A stretch of DNA of 64,000 nucleotides, taken from Strix aluco (taxonomy: Eukaryota > Chordata > Aves > Strigiformes > Strigidae). The stretch covers positions 620,001 through 684,000 of the forward strand of contig NW_027436638.1 in NCBI RefSeq assembly GCF_031877795.1, read 5' to 3'. Shown piece by piece: positions 12,097-23,084 of this stretch (the stretch's first letter is position 1; every line of letters begins with the position of its first letter). The translations under genes were made by a program, and so were the position numbers. The notes beneath the pieces are model-generated. The model ran no database searches and was not told the DNA's origin. It saw only the letters and a list, made by a program, of their open reading frames with translations.

Positions 12097-13294
12097 CTGT
12101 AAAGGAACAGATAACTGTGTAAGAAAATGTTTTTTGCTACTTTCATGTTCTTCCTAAACTGTGATAAACTACAGATTTTACACTGCTAAACTACTTAGTA
12201 TAAACACTGAGTTGCTTCTGAACCAAAACAAATTGTTAGTAAGCTGCAAGCAGTATGGCACTAATACGGTGCTAACACTGGCTTTAAAGAGTTCCTTAGC
12301 CAAGAGATTCAGAGGCTGATCCTGTGCTGTAATGAACCAGCGGTGCACAACGAGCCATCAGTGCTGGTAAGGCACTTCCCTTGGCCGTGAGGAAGAAAAG
12401 TAAGAGATTTCTGTAGCTATCTTACCACTGGTTAACATCCAGAGAAATCGAAAAAGTTCTGTCCACATCTGACAGCGGGCACTAGTCTTCCTTATTTTGA
12501 TTTTCTACCGTGCCCGAGGGGCTGTCAGATACCTTATGGGACAGTTTTCAGTGCTGCAGACCCCTTGTCAGAACGGTGCCGCAGCCCACTGAGAGTCTGG
12601 TCTCAGGGGACAGTCATTTCAGCAAAGGCTCATTCGCTGTGCACGTGAAGTCTGTCCAAATGTCTGCACGAGGAAGACCAGGCTAAGAGGAACACTTCTC
12701 AGGAGCTTAGTTTCACACACGAGGTGCACAATAGATGCACCTGGGGGTGATTTTACAAAGCAGTTTTGTACGTTCACAGCGCAGCCCCTACTCACTTGAT
12801 GTCAAGCTGACAGCGTGCGTCCCTTCCGCAACGTCTGGGGCTGAGTGGCCAGAGAGGAACAGGACCAGGGCAGAATGAACTAGAGGTTCTAAAGCACATC
12901 CAGAGGGACACCACGGCAAAGGCGCTGACAGAAGCCTTTCCACATCCCCTTCAACTGCCTTAGCTTTCAGGCTGCCCCTACCTCTTCCTGCCCCTTACTA
13001 GACCTAAGATTAAGGCAAAGCTCCTAGGGACAACCTTGCTTTCTGATACAGCTGACTCATTCTCAAACCACGGGCAGGGGAGAAGTGTACCACAAAGATT
13101 CTTATGTGATGTACAGTCACTGCAGAAAGGAACCAAAAGCCTGACTTCTCATGCTGCAGGAAACAGTATTTTAGAAGGTGCTCAGAAACAATTCCGTCTT
13201 AAATTTTGGCTTGTAAGACATCCACTACCAATATGAGTCTTTAACATGAATATTCTTTCTGTAAAAGTTGCACAATTATCAAGGAGAGAGCTCA

Positions 13295-13435
<141 letters not shown>

Positions 13436-13493
13436 TTATTGCTGGAAGTCACTTTCAAACATTAGAACTATCACCAGACAATGAAAGTTCCAC

Positions 13494-13575
13494 CTTTACT
13501 GTGTACTCTGAGTCAGTAAGATCCAAATGTAAGTATTTTGCCACCAACGTTTGCTACTGCTGAAGGGGGAAGACT
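13494..13575 (-). pseudogene. PAPOLG: PAPOLG-like exon 4 with nonsense codon
   Basis: The 82-nt block runs from acceptor CCACAG to donor AAAG|GTGGAA. It reads SLPPSAVANVGGKILTFGSY, then a TGA where the family has Arg, then LRVHSK. GGK-TFGSY is the conserved strand leading into the catalytic loop. CGA to TGA is the typical product of CpG decay. Confidence 0.9.
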
Positions 13576-13755
13576 CTGTGGGTAGAAGAGTTTACTTTAG
13601 AAGATAAGATACACATTGATCTATGTGCAAGTTCAGGCAGCGTACAAGTTTTTTAGAAAGACTACAAGAGCCTCCATAAAAAATGTATTCTCACTCCCTA
13701 CCGAATTGTTAGTCTAATAGACTGCTACTGTTTTTCTGGAGTGCTTGCAACTCGG

Positions 13756-13781
13756 AAAAAAAAAAAAAAAAAAAAAAAAAA
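13756..13781. repeat. A-homopolymer, about 26 nt
   Basis: A pure A-run inside the intron between PAPOLG-like exons 4 and 3. It may be the tail of a degraded insertion or a simple slippage tract. No target-site duplication was recognised. Confidence 0.8.
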
Positions 13782-14238
13782 GAGATGAGTAATGTAGCAC
13801 TCCTTTCATTAATTTACAGAAATTAAGACGCATTATTAGTCTCCCCCACAGCAGACATACATAAATTAACACAATCTAAGAGCTATACAAAGGGCAAATC
13901 TAGTGTAATCATTTCTAACTAGATTGGGTGCTGCAGGCTGTTTGGGGCAAGATTAGTGCCACTGACCATCTATCTCACCCCACAATAAGTTGTTTCAGCT
14001 TTGTTAACTGCTACAAGTCAACTGAGAGAGCCACTTCACACATCTATTCAGTGCCCCAAAGACTTCAAGATCTTGAACTGAAGTATCTTTTATACCTTAT
14101 TGCAATGGCAGTTACTACAGCTCTACTCAATACTTAAGAATTTAAAAGTTGAACTTCATCAATCCTAGTAGTATGGCCTTTGAAAGAAATAAAAAGGCTT
14201 CAGCTGTTTTGATAAGAACATATGAAAAAAATCCTTAC

Positions 14239-14304
14239 CTTGCTCTCACCAAGTTCTGAAATCTATTCATTGACTAAATTATTCAGTTTACCAAGAACAA
14301 CCAG
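14239..14304 (-). pseudogene. PAPOLG: PAPOLG-like exon 3 with nonsense codon
   Basis: The 66-nt block reads LVVLGKLNNLVNE, stop, ISELGESK and ends in a strong donor (AAG|GTAAGG). The stop is TAG at 14265-14263 where the family has Trp (KEWIS). The family junction needs one extra G before the Leu codon. Here the acceptor region reads ACAAG|CTGG, so the only nearby AG leaves the join one base out of frame. A G to A change at the old acceptor would explain this. Confidence 0.9.
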
Positions 14305-14377
14305 CTTGTAAAGAAAACTCATATTAAGCTTGCCCTAAAAACCCAAGAGGTTAACAAATGTGACAGCCTTGTTATAC

Positions 14378-14536
14378 CTGTGATTCAGTTCTTCCCCATC
14401 TTTCAATACCCCAGATGGCTTCATCGCTTCAACCAGCTTCTGAGTATGGATGCAGTCTATAGCCTTAGGAGGAGCCAAGCTAATCGGAGAAGTAATTCCA
14501 TAATGCCTTTGAGGCTGGTTCTGCAGCTTAGAATTA
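14378..14536 (-). pseudogene. PAPOLG: PAPOLG-like exon 2
   Basis: Acceptor CCCACAG precedes base 14536 and donor CAG|GTATAA follows base 14378. The translation contains HYGITSPISLAPPKAID, then TQKLVEAMKPSGV and EELNH, the N-terminal signature of vertebrate poly(A) polymerases. Phe of the usual KPFGV is Ser here. The exon ends with two bases of the Arg codon. Confidence 0.88.
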
Positions 14537-15794
14537 CTGTGGGAGAAAATAAAATACTGAAGACTTCACAGAAGAAAAAAAAAAAACAACCTTACTGGAA
14601 AACATCCTTCAGTTTACAGGTTTCCAAATCAATGTCTGTTCTTTTACCCAGCATTAATATAAATGAGAAAAAAATTGTCCTGCTTATGATTTTTAGATAA
14701 CTTGACCTAACTTAGAAGTCACAACTACTTTTTCAAAAATATCTGTGGATGTAAGAAAACATCTAAGTTGCTACCAACTTACTTGCATTGCTCTAGACAG
14801 TTAGAACCGATCACCAGGAAATGAAAAGGTTTGAAATCCACTAAGGGTGACGCTACACACAGCAGAAGTTTTGGACACATTTCGGTTTCGTATCAGTTTT
14901 GATTTAAGGATATTCCCATCAGCTTCCTGCTAACATTAAATAAGACCATTTAACGCTGGCTTCTTTTAGTTAAATGTATTTGCTGTGCTTCTGATTCTGG
15001 AAGGGCATTGCAGTTGGTTGTAGAGGAAGGACATATAACAAAGTGATCTGTTAAAGAGCTGATGCAGTAAATCCAGCATTGCCTTGTTTTTGTTTATGGA
15101 AGAGAGTATGAATGAAAATATCAACCAATCTGCACCTAATTTTGCTAGGAGAGCCTCATGCACTTAACACAGTGTTCAATTTTTAGAGTTCAGAGGCTTA
15201 GCTGTACATACATCTGTTTGGTCTAAACCCAAGAGATGTACATCAGCATATAAAGCAGCAGAAGTTAAGCTTCGTATGCAGAGGGTGCTCAAACCTGGCT
15301 TAGCCAGCTCACTGCCCAGTTAGGCTGAGCAGGACACCAGGCACCTGGGTTTGGAGCCCCCGTAACTCCAATTATAGCAAGGCATAATTTGTGCCTGCAA
15401 CCCTCTGCTTGCCCTGCGTGTTTAGACTTATTTGCAATCAGAAGCAGCACAGGGCTGACATGGCAGGACAACATTAAATTAAAGGCAGCATTCACATTTT
15501 CTTTACGCCACAGAACCCTTGCTTTAGAAAGGGAAAAATGGAGAAGAAACCCTACTTTGCATTACCAGCTGAAACCAGGAGAGAGAAAGGAGCGGGACAG
15601 GAGGGAAGCACTGTACTTAACGATCAAGGGTCTCTACAGAAACACCAGTAGCAAAAGGGGGAAGACGCATTAAAAGGTCTGTACAACTCATCACGCTTGT
15701 CAGACCCTAAGGCTAAAGGGATTAATGATGCCATTATTCAAACTGGCTCTTTTTCTACTTCACAGTCAGCCAGCCTCAAATATTAGATGGGTTA
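14537..15794. other. No recognised gene (likely intron 1 of the PAPOLG-like copy)
   Basis: AT-rich sequence upstream of PAPOLG-like exon 2 with respect to its own direction. The first coding exon is short in the family and I could not place it. The open frame at 15389-15673 has no family features. Confidence 0.35.
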
Positions 15795-16112
15795 GTCACA
15801 GAATCATAGAATGGTTTGGGCTGGAATGGACCTTAAAGATCATCTAGTTCCAACCCCCTGCCATGGGCACGGACACCTTGCACTAGCCCAGGTTGCCCAA
15901 AGCCCCGTCCAACCTGGCCTTGAACCCTTCCAGGGAGGGGGCAGCCACAGCTTCTCTGGGCAACCTGTGCCAGTGTCTCACCACCCTCACAGGGAAGAAT
16001 TTCTTTCTTACATCTAACCTAAATCTGCCCTCTTTCAGTTTGAAACTCTCACCCCTCATCCTATCACTACACTCCCTGATAAAGAGTCACTCACAGGAGC
16101 TTCTCCCCTGCT
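15795..16112 (-). mobile_element. CR1 LINE 3' fragment
   Basis: Reads CACAGAATCATAGAATGG, then GATCATCTAGTTCCAACCCC and the usual CR1 3' UTR text on the reverse strand, including the GGGCAACCTGTGCCAGTGTC segment. The element's 3' end is at the left (15795). This family dominates bird genomes and is 5' truncated here, as most copies are. Confidence 0.93.
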
Positions 16113-16136
16113 ACCCCCCCCCCCCCCCCCCCCCCC
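16113..16136. repeat. C-homopolymer at the CR1 boundary
   Basis: A run of about 22 C directly adjoining the 5'-truncated end of the CR1 fragment. Its exact length is uncertain in any assembly. Confidence 0.8.
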
Positions 16137-16429
16137 ATACAGCTGTGAAGGGTTTTAATATCGATACAAGCTGTTGATTCTTGGTTTGTTGGTCAAAGAT
16201 CTGCTGGCATAAGGAACATTTCAAAGCAATCTCCTGCTTTGGCTTCGATGAAGAATTATGCTTCAACCATACAAATGAACTAAGAGGAATGGGCAACACA
16301 ACCCATTTTCTGTGCAAACCTTAGCAAAGCCCAACTCTGACCCCATCTGCATATTTTTACAGTGGAATCGTCCTGACTCTTCCACCCAAAGAAAGTGACT
16401 ATAGAAGTTAATGCTGACTTGCAGAAAAA

Positions 16430-16985
16430 AGAACTTTACAACTTTGGGGTTGTAAAGCAGGTATGTTTATTCAGCGCTGGGCGCATGGGGGATCGCTCCT
16501 CCACAAGCATGCGCGCCTTTCTGTAGTTATTCCCTTGCTTTTATGGTACAAAGTATTGTATATTCATAAGACGCCTATACATATTCATAGCCTATCACCG
16601 CCTCCCCTTGCTTCTCATGGTAATTAGGTCTCCTCCCCTTGCGCCTGCGCATTGAGCTCCTCAAGTCCTGGGCAGTGGTCGTAAATTCCTGGGCGGGGGT
16701 CGTATAGATGAAGTATCTCCTCTTCCTCGCTGGTGAACTTTTCACCCAGTCGTTCTGCGCAGCCTCAGCCATTCCCTGTTCCCTGGCCAAACTGCCAGGC
16801 CAGTTTGCACCGGAATCCGGGGTAATCTTGCTGCTGACCCACACATCTTCAAGGCTTCTGCCCGGACCAGGAGATAGTAGCCTAGCAACACTATCAGCAC
16901 CTGGTATGTCTCTGCACGTAGCCCTCCCTGCCTCTGCACGAGTCCGTCTTGTGCCGTCTAACTACAATTTGTTTGCATTCCCTGT
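16430..16985 (-). mobile_element. Probable solo LTR of an endogenous retrovirus
   Basis: Read on the - strand there is a TATA-like CCATAAAAGC near 16540, a GC-rich stretch with GCGCGCATGC and ATGCGCCCAGCGCTG, then AATAAA at 16471-16466 and a U5-like end with a perfect 9-base hairpin (arms 16434-16442 and 16449-16457). This order is that of an LTR U3-R-U5. The outer limits are approximate. No internal retroviral sequence adjoins it. Confidence 0.55.
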
Positions 16986-17569
16986 CTCAATGCAGCAGGA
17001 TAGAGAAACACTGGGATTGACCCAGGCATCATGAAAACAAGGAACCTGGAACAGAATTCACCAAGGAGACAGGAACTGCTAGACAGCAGCTAGACTGCTA
17101 CTGAAAAAACATTTCAAGGTCCACAATAAGTACGAACTAGCACTTCACACTCAGTCACCAGCTCTCCCCTGAACGACTCCAGGGCAGTGATAAACAAGCC
17201 CACGGAATCAAATGCCGCCTGACCTACAAACTAAAGATTGCCCATCGGTGTCACCGCACGGGCAGAGCAGGTACTGGGGAAGAACATTTGTGTGACTGCC
17301 CATCGATTTACTGCCGCAGGGTCAGGATACACCGGCTGGAAGGGGGAAAGGACGTGAACTTCACTTTGCTTAGACAGCCCAGCAAAACTGGCCCAGCAGT
17401 TCAGCCACTTTTAGAAGTCTTTCAGCATCTATTTCCAACTGCCAATCTTCACTTCTCAGGAAAAAAACTGGGGGTTTTGAGAGAGACCTTACAAAATTAT
17501 CCCTCGCACAGTAACCTGATCAGGAACATTCAGAGAAAGCCACATTTCCCCCTCCCCCCCATTTAAGCT
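16986..17569. other. No recognised feature
   Basis: Mixed sequence between the LTR and the CpG island. An open frame at 17288-17566 shows no family signature. Confidence 0.35.
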
Positions 17570-18235
17570 GGATACCCACCCTCATCCCAGCGTAGAGCCT
17601 CAGCCGGCGGCAGCCCGCAGCCAGCCGGGCCGCTGGGAGGGTGCCGGGACACCCCAGCGCAGAGCCCAGCACAGAGCCGCCCCCAGAACCACCCCAAAAC
17701 CAGGGGCTGCGACCCCCGGGGCTGAGCCCCAGAGCCTCCAGCCGCGCCCGCTCCCTGCCTGCCCCTGGCAGAGGCCGGGCAGTTCTGGAGAGGAGCTTTC
17801 CCCGGCGGGGGGCGGGTTCCCCCCAGGGCCCTGCCCGGCCCCTCACGGGGCTGCGCGGGAAAAGCCCCTCGGGCAGACGCGCCGCCGCCCCCCCCCGCCC
17901 CTCGCCTTCAGGGCGCGGACCCGCAGCTGCCGGCGGGGGCGGATCCACCCCCCCCTCCCTCCAGCGGGACTGACGGGCCGCGCTCGCCAGCTCGGGAGCT
18001 GTGGGAAACGCTCCTCGGGCGGCCGCTGCCCCGCCGGGCCCTCGGCGCGGGGAGCCCGGCGCTGAGGGAGCCCTTGCAGCGGGGCCGGGCCGAGCTGCCC
18101 GTGGGCAGGGCCCGCCAAAGGTGGCCCCACCGGCAGCCCTGTCCCTGCTCCAGCCGGGGGACGTTCCCGGGCACAGGGCGAGGAGAAGAGCCCATCACCC
18201 TCCCGTCAGCTCGTTCTCACCCAGGTAGTGCTGAG
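17570..18235. promoter_or_regulatory. CpG island, possible promoter
   Basis: About 650 bases of very G+C-rich sequence with many CpG dinucleotides, unlike the AT-rich flanks. Open frames on both strands (for example 142 codons at 17948-17520) follow from the composition. Its place about 3 kb upstream of the PAPOLG-like exon 2, in that gene's direction, makes it a candidate for the former PAPOLG promoter. This is inferred from position only. It could equally serve the exon-like blocks to the right. Confidence 0.55.
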
Positions 18236-18261
18236 GAGCCGGCCAAGTGTCGCTTGACTGA

Positions 18262-18318
18262 TGGTGGGACTGGGTGATCTTCAAGGTCTTTTCCAACCTG
18301 GACGATTCTGTGACTTCA
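18262..18318 (+). mobile_element. CR1 LINE 3' tip
   Basis: Short fragment reading GGGTGATCTTCAAGGTCTTT, then TCCAACCTGGACGATTCTGTGA, the 3' terminus of CR1 elements in forward orientation. Confidence 0.8.
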
Positions 18319-19689
18319 GCTGGTACTGGGAGCCCTTCGCACACGCGGTTAATGGCGGCAGATGGATTCGAGCACTCACCACAGCTCACTGCCATGTGGA
18401 TTTTGGGCCAACAGAGTCTATCACAAGCCAGGTCCTAAAGCTACCGAAAGACCCTGAGGCTACTCTGCACCGTGGCGTTTAGATGGCAGTGCCCCGCTAA
18501 CATCCCAGATGCAGAAAGTTTAAGGTAAAACCATAATGCTTTTGTAAAGTTGAATACATCTTTGGAAAAAAGCTCGCTTCCCAACTGTCTTGATGTCTTG
18601 TAATATCAGAGCCTTTCTCTGAGATTAGCACGTACATCATTTCTGTACTTTTCTGGGTTGTCTGTATTGCCTTTGTTGAAGGAAAATAGATTTTTCTCTT
18701 GCAAGATACTTTGAAGGAACACAAACTGAACTTTTGTCCTGAAGCTTCAACAAACTCAGAAAACCAACGTTTGCTGTTCAGACACAAAGGTACTTTTAGC
18801 AGGACAGTCTTATCTAACCTAATCAAATACCTTCATACTATGGAAGTTTAAAAGTGACTTTATTTATTTGTTGAATGTGCGTGACAGTACTTGTGCTAAC
18901 ATTTCAAAGTCTGAAAATCAGATGCTTCTCTAGGAGGTTGTGGTGGTAAAGCCAAAAAAGAAGAAAAAAAGTTTTCAAGCAGATTTGTTGAGAGTTTTTT
19001 TTAAACCTCTGGTCATGCTCTTGTTATTTGCAGAAGTTCATCGTGGCTTTTAACACTTTATGATCCTCACAGCACTGCTGTGATCCTAGAATCAGGAAAA
19101 CTGTTGTTTGTATGCTGCTTCTGTGCTTTTCTCTCAGGTTGATAACCATCTATTTGATGTGAGGAAAATACCGGCCTTTATTTTTTTCCAAGTTTAGATG
19201 GCTAATTAGCCAATTTTTTAAAAAATCTGTTTCTGCTGCGTGCTTTGGTATTGCAAGGCTAGCTGTATTTGCCTACAGATGGGATGAAAGTTTTTTCATG
19301 GAGAGGTGATACCTTTCTTTAAATCACCTACAACTTTCAGGAGAAAACAGCTCTTCAAGCAGGAAGGTTTTCCTCAGGTGCAATTCTAATGTTAAATGGA
19401 AATGAAGAGTAATCAAGCTTATCTTGATTGCTTCAATCACATAAACTATTGAAAAGGGTGGGGGTGCCTGAGAAACAAGGGCTGTTACTGATGGTTGAAG
19501 CGAGATGGTCAGGTCGTGAGTTCTTATAGTGACTAGAGCTCAAATAGAAAAAAAAGAGTATTTTTTTGTCTGGAGAAGAGACAGTTCTGAAGTGCTATGA
19601 GAGCAGTAGTTCAGCAGAAACACTGTTGAACTTTTGCTCGAGTTTATGAATTCTAGTTTCCGATATTATTGTTATAAATGCAGAGGCAG
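18319..19689. other. No recognised gene
   Basis: AT-rich sequence. A strong acceptor (TTTTCTCTCAG) at 19137 is followed by a 21-base open stretch and GTGAGG, which could be a microexon, but nothing else supports it. The open frame at 18826-18497 on the - strand has no recognisable family. Confidence 0.3.
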
Positions 19690-20060
19690 AGCTGCAAATA
19701 TCTTTTATAAATTTATTTGCAATAAGAACAAGTAAAAAAAAGTGTGGCACGCCGGGGGGCAGGGGGGGCTTTCTGCTCCCCACCGACGAGCACCAGGTAG
19801 TGCTGCGTCACTCCCTTTCATAGTCCCATCTTCACATGCGCAGCAGGGTCCCTTAAACTTTCCCGGGCTTTCTGGTGTTGCTGGGGCTCCTGGCAGGGGT
19901 TCCTCCAATCAGCAGAGCCCCCTAAACTTTCCCGGGCTTTCTGATGTTGCTGGGGCTCCTGGCAGGGGTTCCTCCAATCATTTTTCACCTGCGCAGTCCG
20001 GTGTTGCTGGGGTCTTCTGACGGGGGTCCTGCCAGTAATTTTCCACCTGCTTAACAACAG
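19690..20060 (-). mobile_element. Probable LTR fragment with tandem enhancer-like repeats
   Basis: On the - strand, CCAAT-type boxes (TGATTGGAGG) sit in tandem repeats, followed by a G/C-rich region and then AAATAAATTTATAAAAG near 19720-19700. The arrangement is that of an avian ERV U3 running into R. Ends are not defined, no internal viral sequence is attached, and the assignment rests on this layout. Confidence 0.4.
19852..20045. repeat. 69-bp tandem repeats in the LTR-like segment
   Basis: Two near-identical 69-bp units starting TAAACTTTCCCGGGCTTTCT (about 19852 and 19921) are followed by a diverged third (from about 19988) that keeps GGTGTTGCTGGGG and CC-rich ends. Each of the first two contains CCTCCAATCA, a CCAAT box on the opposite strand. 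Confidence 0.85.
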
Positions 20061-20384
20061 TCACTGAGGAAAAAAAACCTCCAAACCCCTTTTAACCATA
20101 AAGCCATGATAAATCTCCTTTAACTTATGTACATGGCAAACACCAACAAAGTCACCATATTTTTAACACGAATCACCACCATATTCTTCACATTATCTTC
20201 TTTATTTGAGAGTGTTTCTTGAAGGAGAGAACTGAGAAGACAGATTGGGATGGCTACTCTGTGAGTAATATGTTTTCCTAGAAAACAAGGTTCTTTTGGT
20301 TTTTGCTAGCTATTTACATAAAATTCTTTCTAAGATGTGACTTGCATTTCACCTACATCATTTCCATAGTATTATGTGTAGCAG

Positions 20385-20441
20385 TGATTAAAGCCGATTA
20401 TGTTTCAGAATGTGTAGAATGTGAGAAGAGTTTGTTTCAAG
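20385..20441 (+). CDS. Exon-like block 1 of an unidentified gene
   Basis: A TGTAGCAG acceptor and CAAG|GTAATG donor frame 57 nt. The frame that fits the next block reads IKADYVSECVECEKSLFQ. It ends with one base of a split codon, which the block at 21248 completes as Glu. The Cys-x-x-Cys is visible but no domain can be named. I do not recognise the gene. The support is splice sites plus phase agreement only. Confidence 0.33.
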
Positions 20442-21247
20442 GTAATGCTTTCCTTTGCTGTGTGTATTCTGTTAACTTTAAAAGAGTTCTGTGTAGTGCC
20501 TGGGTTATAGAAAAGCCCAATAACCAATTAAATACTGTTAGTTGGGGCTCTTTTTTTGATGTGCATATGTGTTATCCGGATAGCATATTGAAAAAGTGAA
20601 ATCTGTGTTCTTAGAGTCCTATAGGGTGGGGGGGTGTTTTGGGTTTGTTTGCTTAGCTTTATAAATTGCTGGTATGTTCTAAAGGAATAAATATTCTCTG
20701 TAATATAAATGAGGTGATACCTGAGTACTTCTAGTCTGTTAGAGGGTATCACTGATTTTATGGAGATGGGCTTTATAAATACATAGGCTGTGTGTTTTCT
20801 TGTGTTATAGTCTGTGCATCTTGTATTTTAATCTTGTCTGTAGAGTTAATGGTAGGGTGATGTGTTTTAGAAAACACTTCTGGGAGAGCTTGTGTTTGAT
20901 AAACTTACAAAATTCAACAGTCTGAATGCTTATTCTTGGCTAAAAAGTTGTTTTTGTACTCGCTGTAGGCTTTGCTGTCACTTTTTACCCCTTTTCAGCT
21001 GCTGCCCCTGTATTCCACAGGGGATATTTGCTTGTAAATGCCTGTCCCTTTTCAGTAGAAGGTGACAATCTTGTCTTATTTTTCACCCCTTAGAAACTCT
21101 TCTTGTCTATTCAAAGTGGGCTAACTTTCTGCTCAGTGCACAATTCCTGTAAGTTGTTTAGGCTAATCTTTTAAATTTAAGTCTTTGCTGTGTCAATTTT
21201 TGGCTCGGTAAGTCAGTTCAAGTGTCTTATCATGTAGCTGTGGTCAG
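20442..21247 (+). other. Putative intron between exon-like blocks 1 and 2
   Basis: AT-rich sequence without other recognised features. It is bounded by a GTAATG donor and a CAG acceptor. Confidence 0.3.
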
Positions 21248-21327
21248 AAATACTGACCCAAGGGAAGAAGAAAGAACATGTTGTGAGGAGAGAAGAGGAT
21301 GAGATGGTTTCTTTCAATATCCCCGAG
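21248..21327 (+). CDS. Exon-like block 2 of an unidentified gene
   Basis: An 80-nt block from a GTGGTCAG acceptor to a CCCGAG|GTAAAT donor. After two bases completing a Glu codon with the previous block, it reads ILTQGKKKEHVVRREEDE and then MVSFNIPE, ending in phase 0. The charged, non-repetitive text reads like protein rather than chance. The other two frames hit stops. The family was not recognised. Confidence 0.38.
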
Positions 21328-23033
21328 GTAAATCCTGTACCTTATACAGATCAGATCCTTCTCGCTTACTTAAACTGTATTTTCATAGAGTAGTTCTGTG
21401 GCAATTAAACCGGTCTAACCCAGGCTGAGGTGACTTTCTCCTTTCGCTCAGAGTCTGTGCTGAATTGGTGTTGAGCTAGATGGGTTTCCTGACTGTTGGA
21501 ATATGTGCAGGCTCCTGAACACTGCTGGGGGTGCAGGGGAGAAGCAGAGCCGCAGCTGTGGAGGGGAGAGGTGGGATGACAGACAGCAGTCTGGATTTAG
21601 ATTGGTTTACAATGTACCCAAGAACTTGCATCCTTTTCCAGTATATCAGTTGGTTTAAGAAAGTTTACAATCTGTCTACAGTTTCTCTGCTTTTATTCTC
21701 CTTCTGCAATTCTGTGCATTGTGAAATGTGTACAGCTGGGTGTGCATGTCTGCCTGTCAGAGTTGTACACAGGCATACCCGTAACCGCGTAGATGAATGC
21801 GGATTCTAGTGAAGTACTTCGAGTTTCTATATTGGCGAGATAGCTTGGAGGTTTTCTGATGGGGAGAATACAACTATCAGCTTTATAGGATCAGCTCTTA
21901 TCCATAGAGGGATGCACATTAATATTACCACAGTTAAATATTTTCATGATCTGTGTCACAGGCTGAACTCTGTATCTTAGGGGTATGGGGAAGATTATAC
22001 GTTCAGATCTGGGCTTTAACACCTGTCCCATCTGTCGGCTGACCTTCTGGCACTGTTGGTTGTCTGTCTGTGTTTGTTTGAGAGAGTTCTTTTACTAAGT
22101 GGGTGTCTCTGAGGGGCTGATATTTATGAGGAAGTGTGTTGCTGGAGTCATACAACAATGCTAACAATAAGCAATGTGCCTATGTGAATGGAAAAAGTGT
22201 GATATTTTAGTCTGTCGTTTTCTTACCGTGTAGCTTTTTCTCAGATGAATTATGTCTTGCAAGCTATTAAAAACTTCATCCAGAAGGATTTTTATTGTAT
22301 TTTATTTGGCAAAGTGCTTCATGACTCTTGTTAGAATGCTAGAATATTAAAATGTAATGATTAGAGGAGAGTGAAACTTTAAACAGATTTTTGAAGGCAG
22401 TTTTGAGGAACTTTTTGTATATGCATGAAAAGTTATGTACCAACTATTGTACCTGAACCTTTCTGCATCAACATACAAAATCTACTGAAAGGTGAAACTG
22501 CTACAGAGAAAATATAGGTGTGATACTCAAATATTATCCCCAGAACAGAGAAAAACTTATCAAAATTATTTTCATCAAACTTTGGATTTTTCTTACAAAT
22601 GTGGAGGATCTTATCTGTGTAATGTACACTATTTCACTAGAGAGAGATTTTTGTCAGCAATAAGTTGTATATATGCATGTAGGCCCTGAAGAATATCAGC
22701 TAACAATAACATGAAATTCAATACTGGAAAGCTGCATTTTGTAGTAAATGTTCTCAAGATTTACTGATACATCGCATTATGTGGGCAGGTATATGGTAAG
22801 AGATAACAGTGACCAGTAGAAGGTGGGGCTGCTGAAGACAGATTTCAGATGGATGGATTTAAACAAATAGTGGTTGAAGGGTTTTTTTTAGTTGGTTGTT
22901 TGTGGTTTTGTGTTTTTCCTTTATCTCTGAATCTCATCGATTTACTTAAGGGACATAATTCTATAGAATGTTGGTATTTGTAACCTAACAAGCTACTCTG
23001 AAATGTGAATGCATAAACCATTCATATTTTCAG
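21328..23033 (+). other. Putative intron between exon-like blocks 2 and 3
   Basis: AT-rich sequence with no recognised repeat family, RNA gene or exon. Confidence 0.3.
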
Positions 23034-23084
23034 TTGGTCCAGACTGTTGCTGCTGAAGCACTAAGCTTGCCTTGGCGGGCATGA
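23034..23084 (+). CDS. Possible terminal exon of the same unidentified gene
   Basis: A strong acceptor (CATATTTTCAG) at 23033 opens a phase-0 frame LVQTVAAEALSLPWRA ending at TGA 23082-23084. The phase matches the end of the 21248-21327 block. The - strand over 23307-22993 also has a 104-codon open frame with mixed composition, so the coding strand here is not certain. Confidence 0.25.
   Translation: MVQTVAAEALSLPWRA

Noticed and set aside
17520-17948. 142-codon frame in the CpG island on the - strand
   Set aside because: Composition-driven Gly/Pro/Ala/Arg frame. Equally long frames are open on the other strand.
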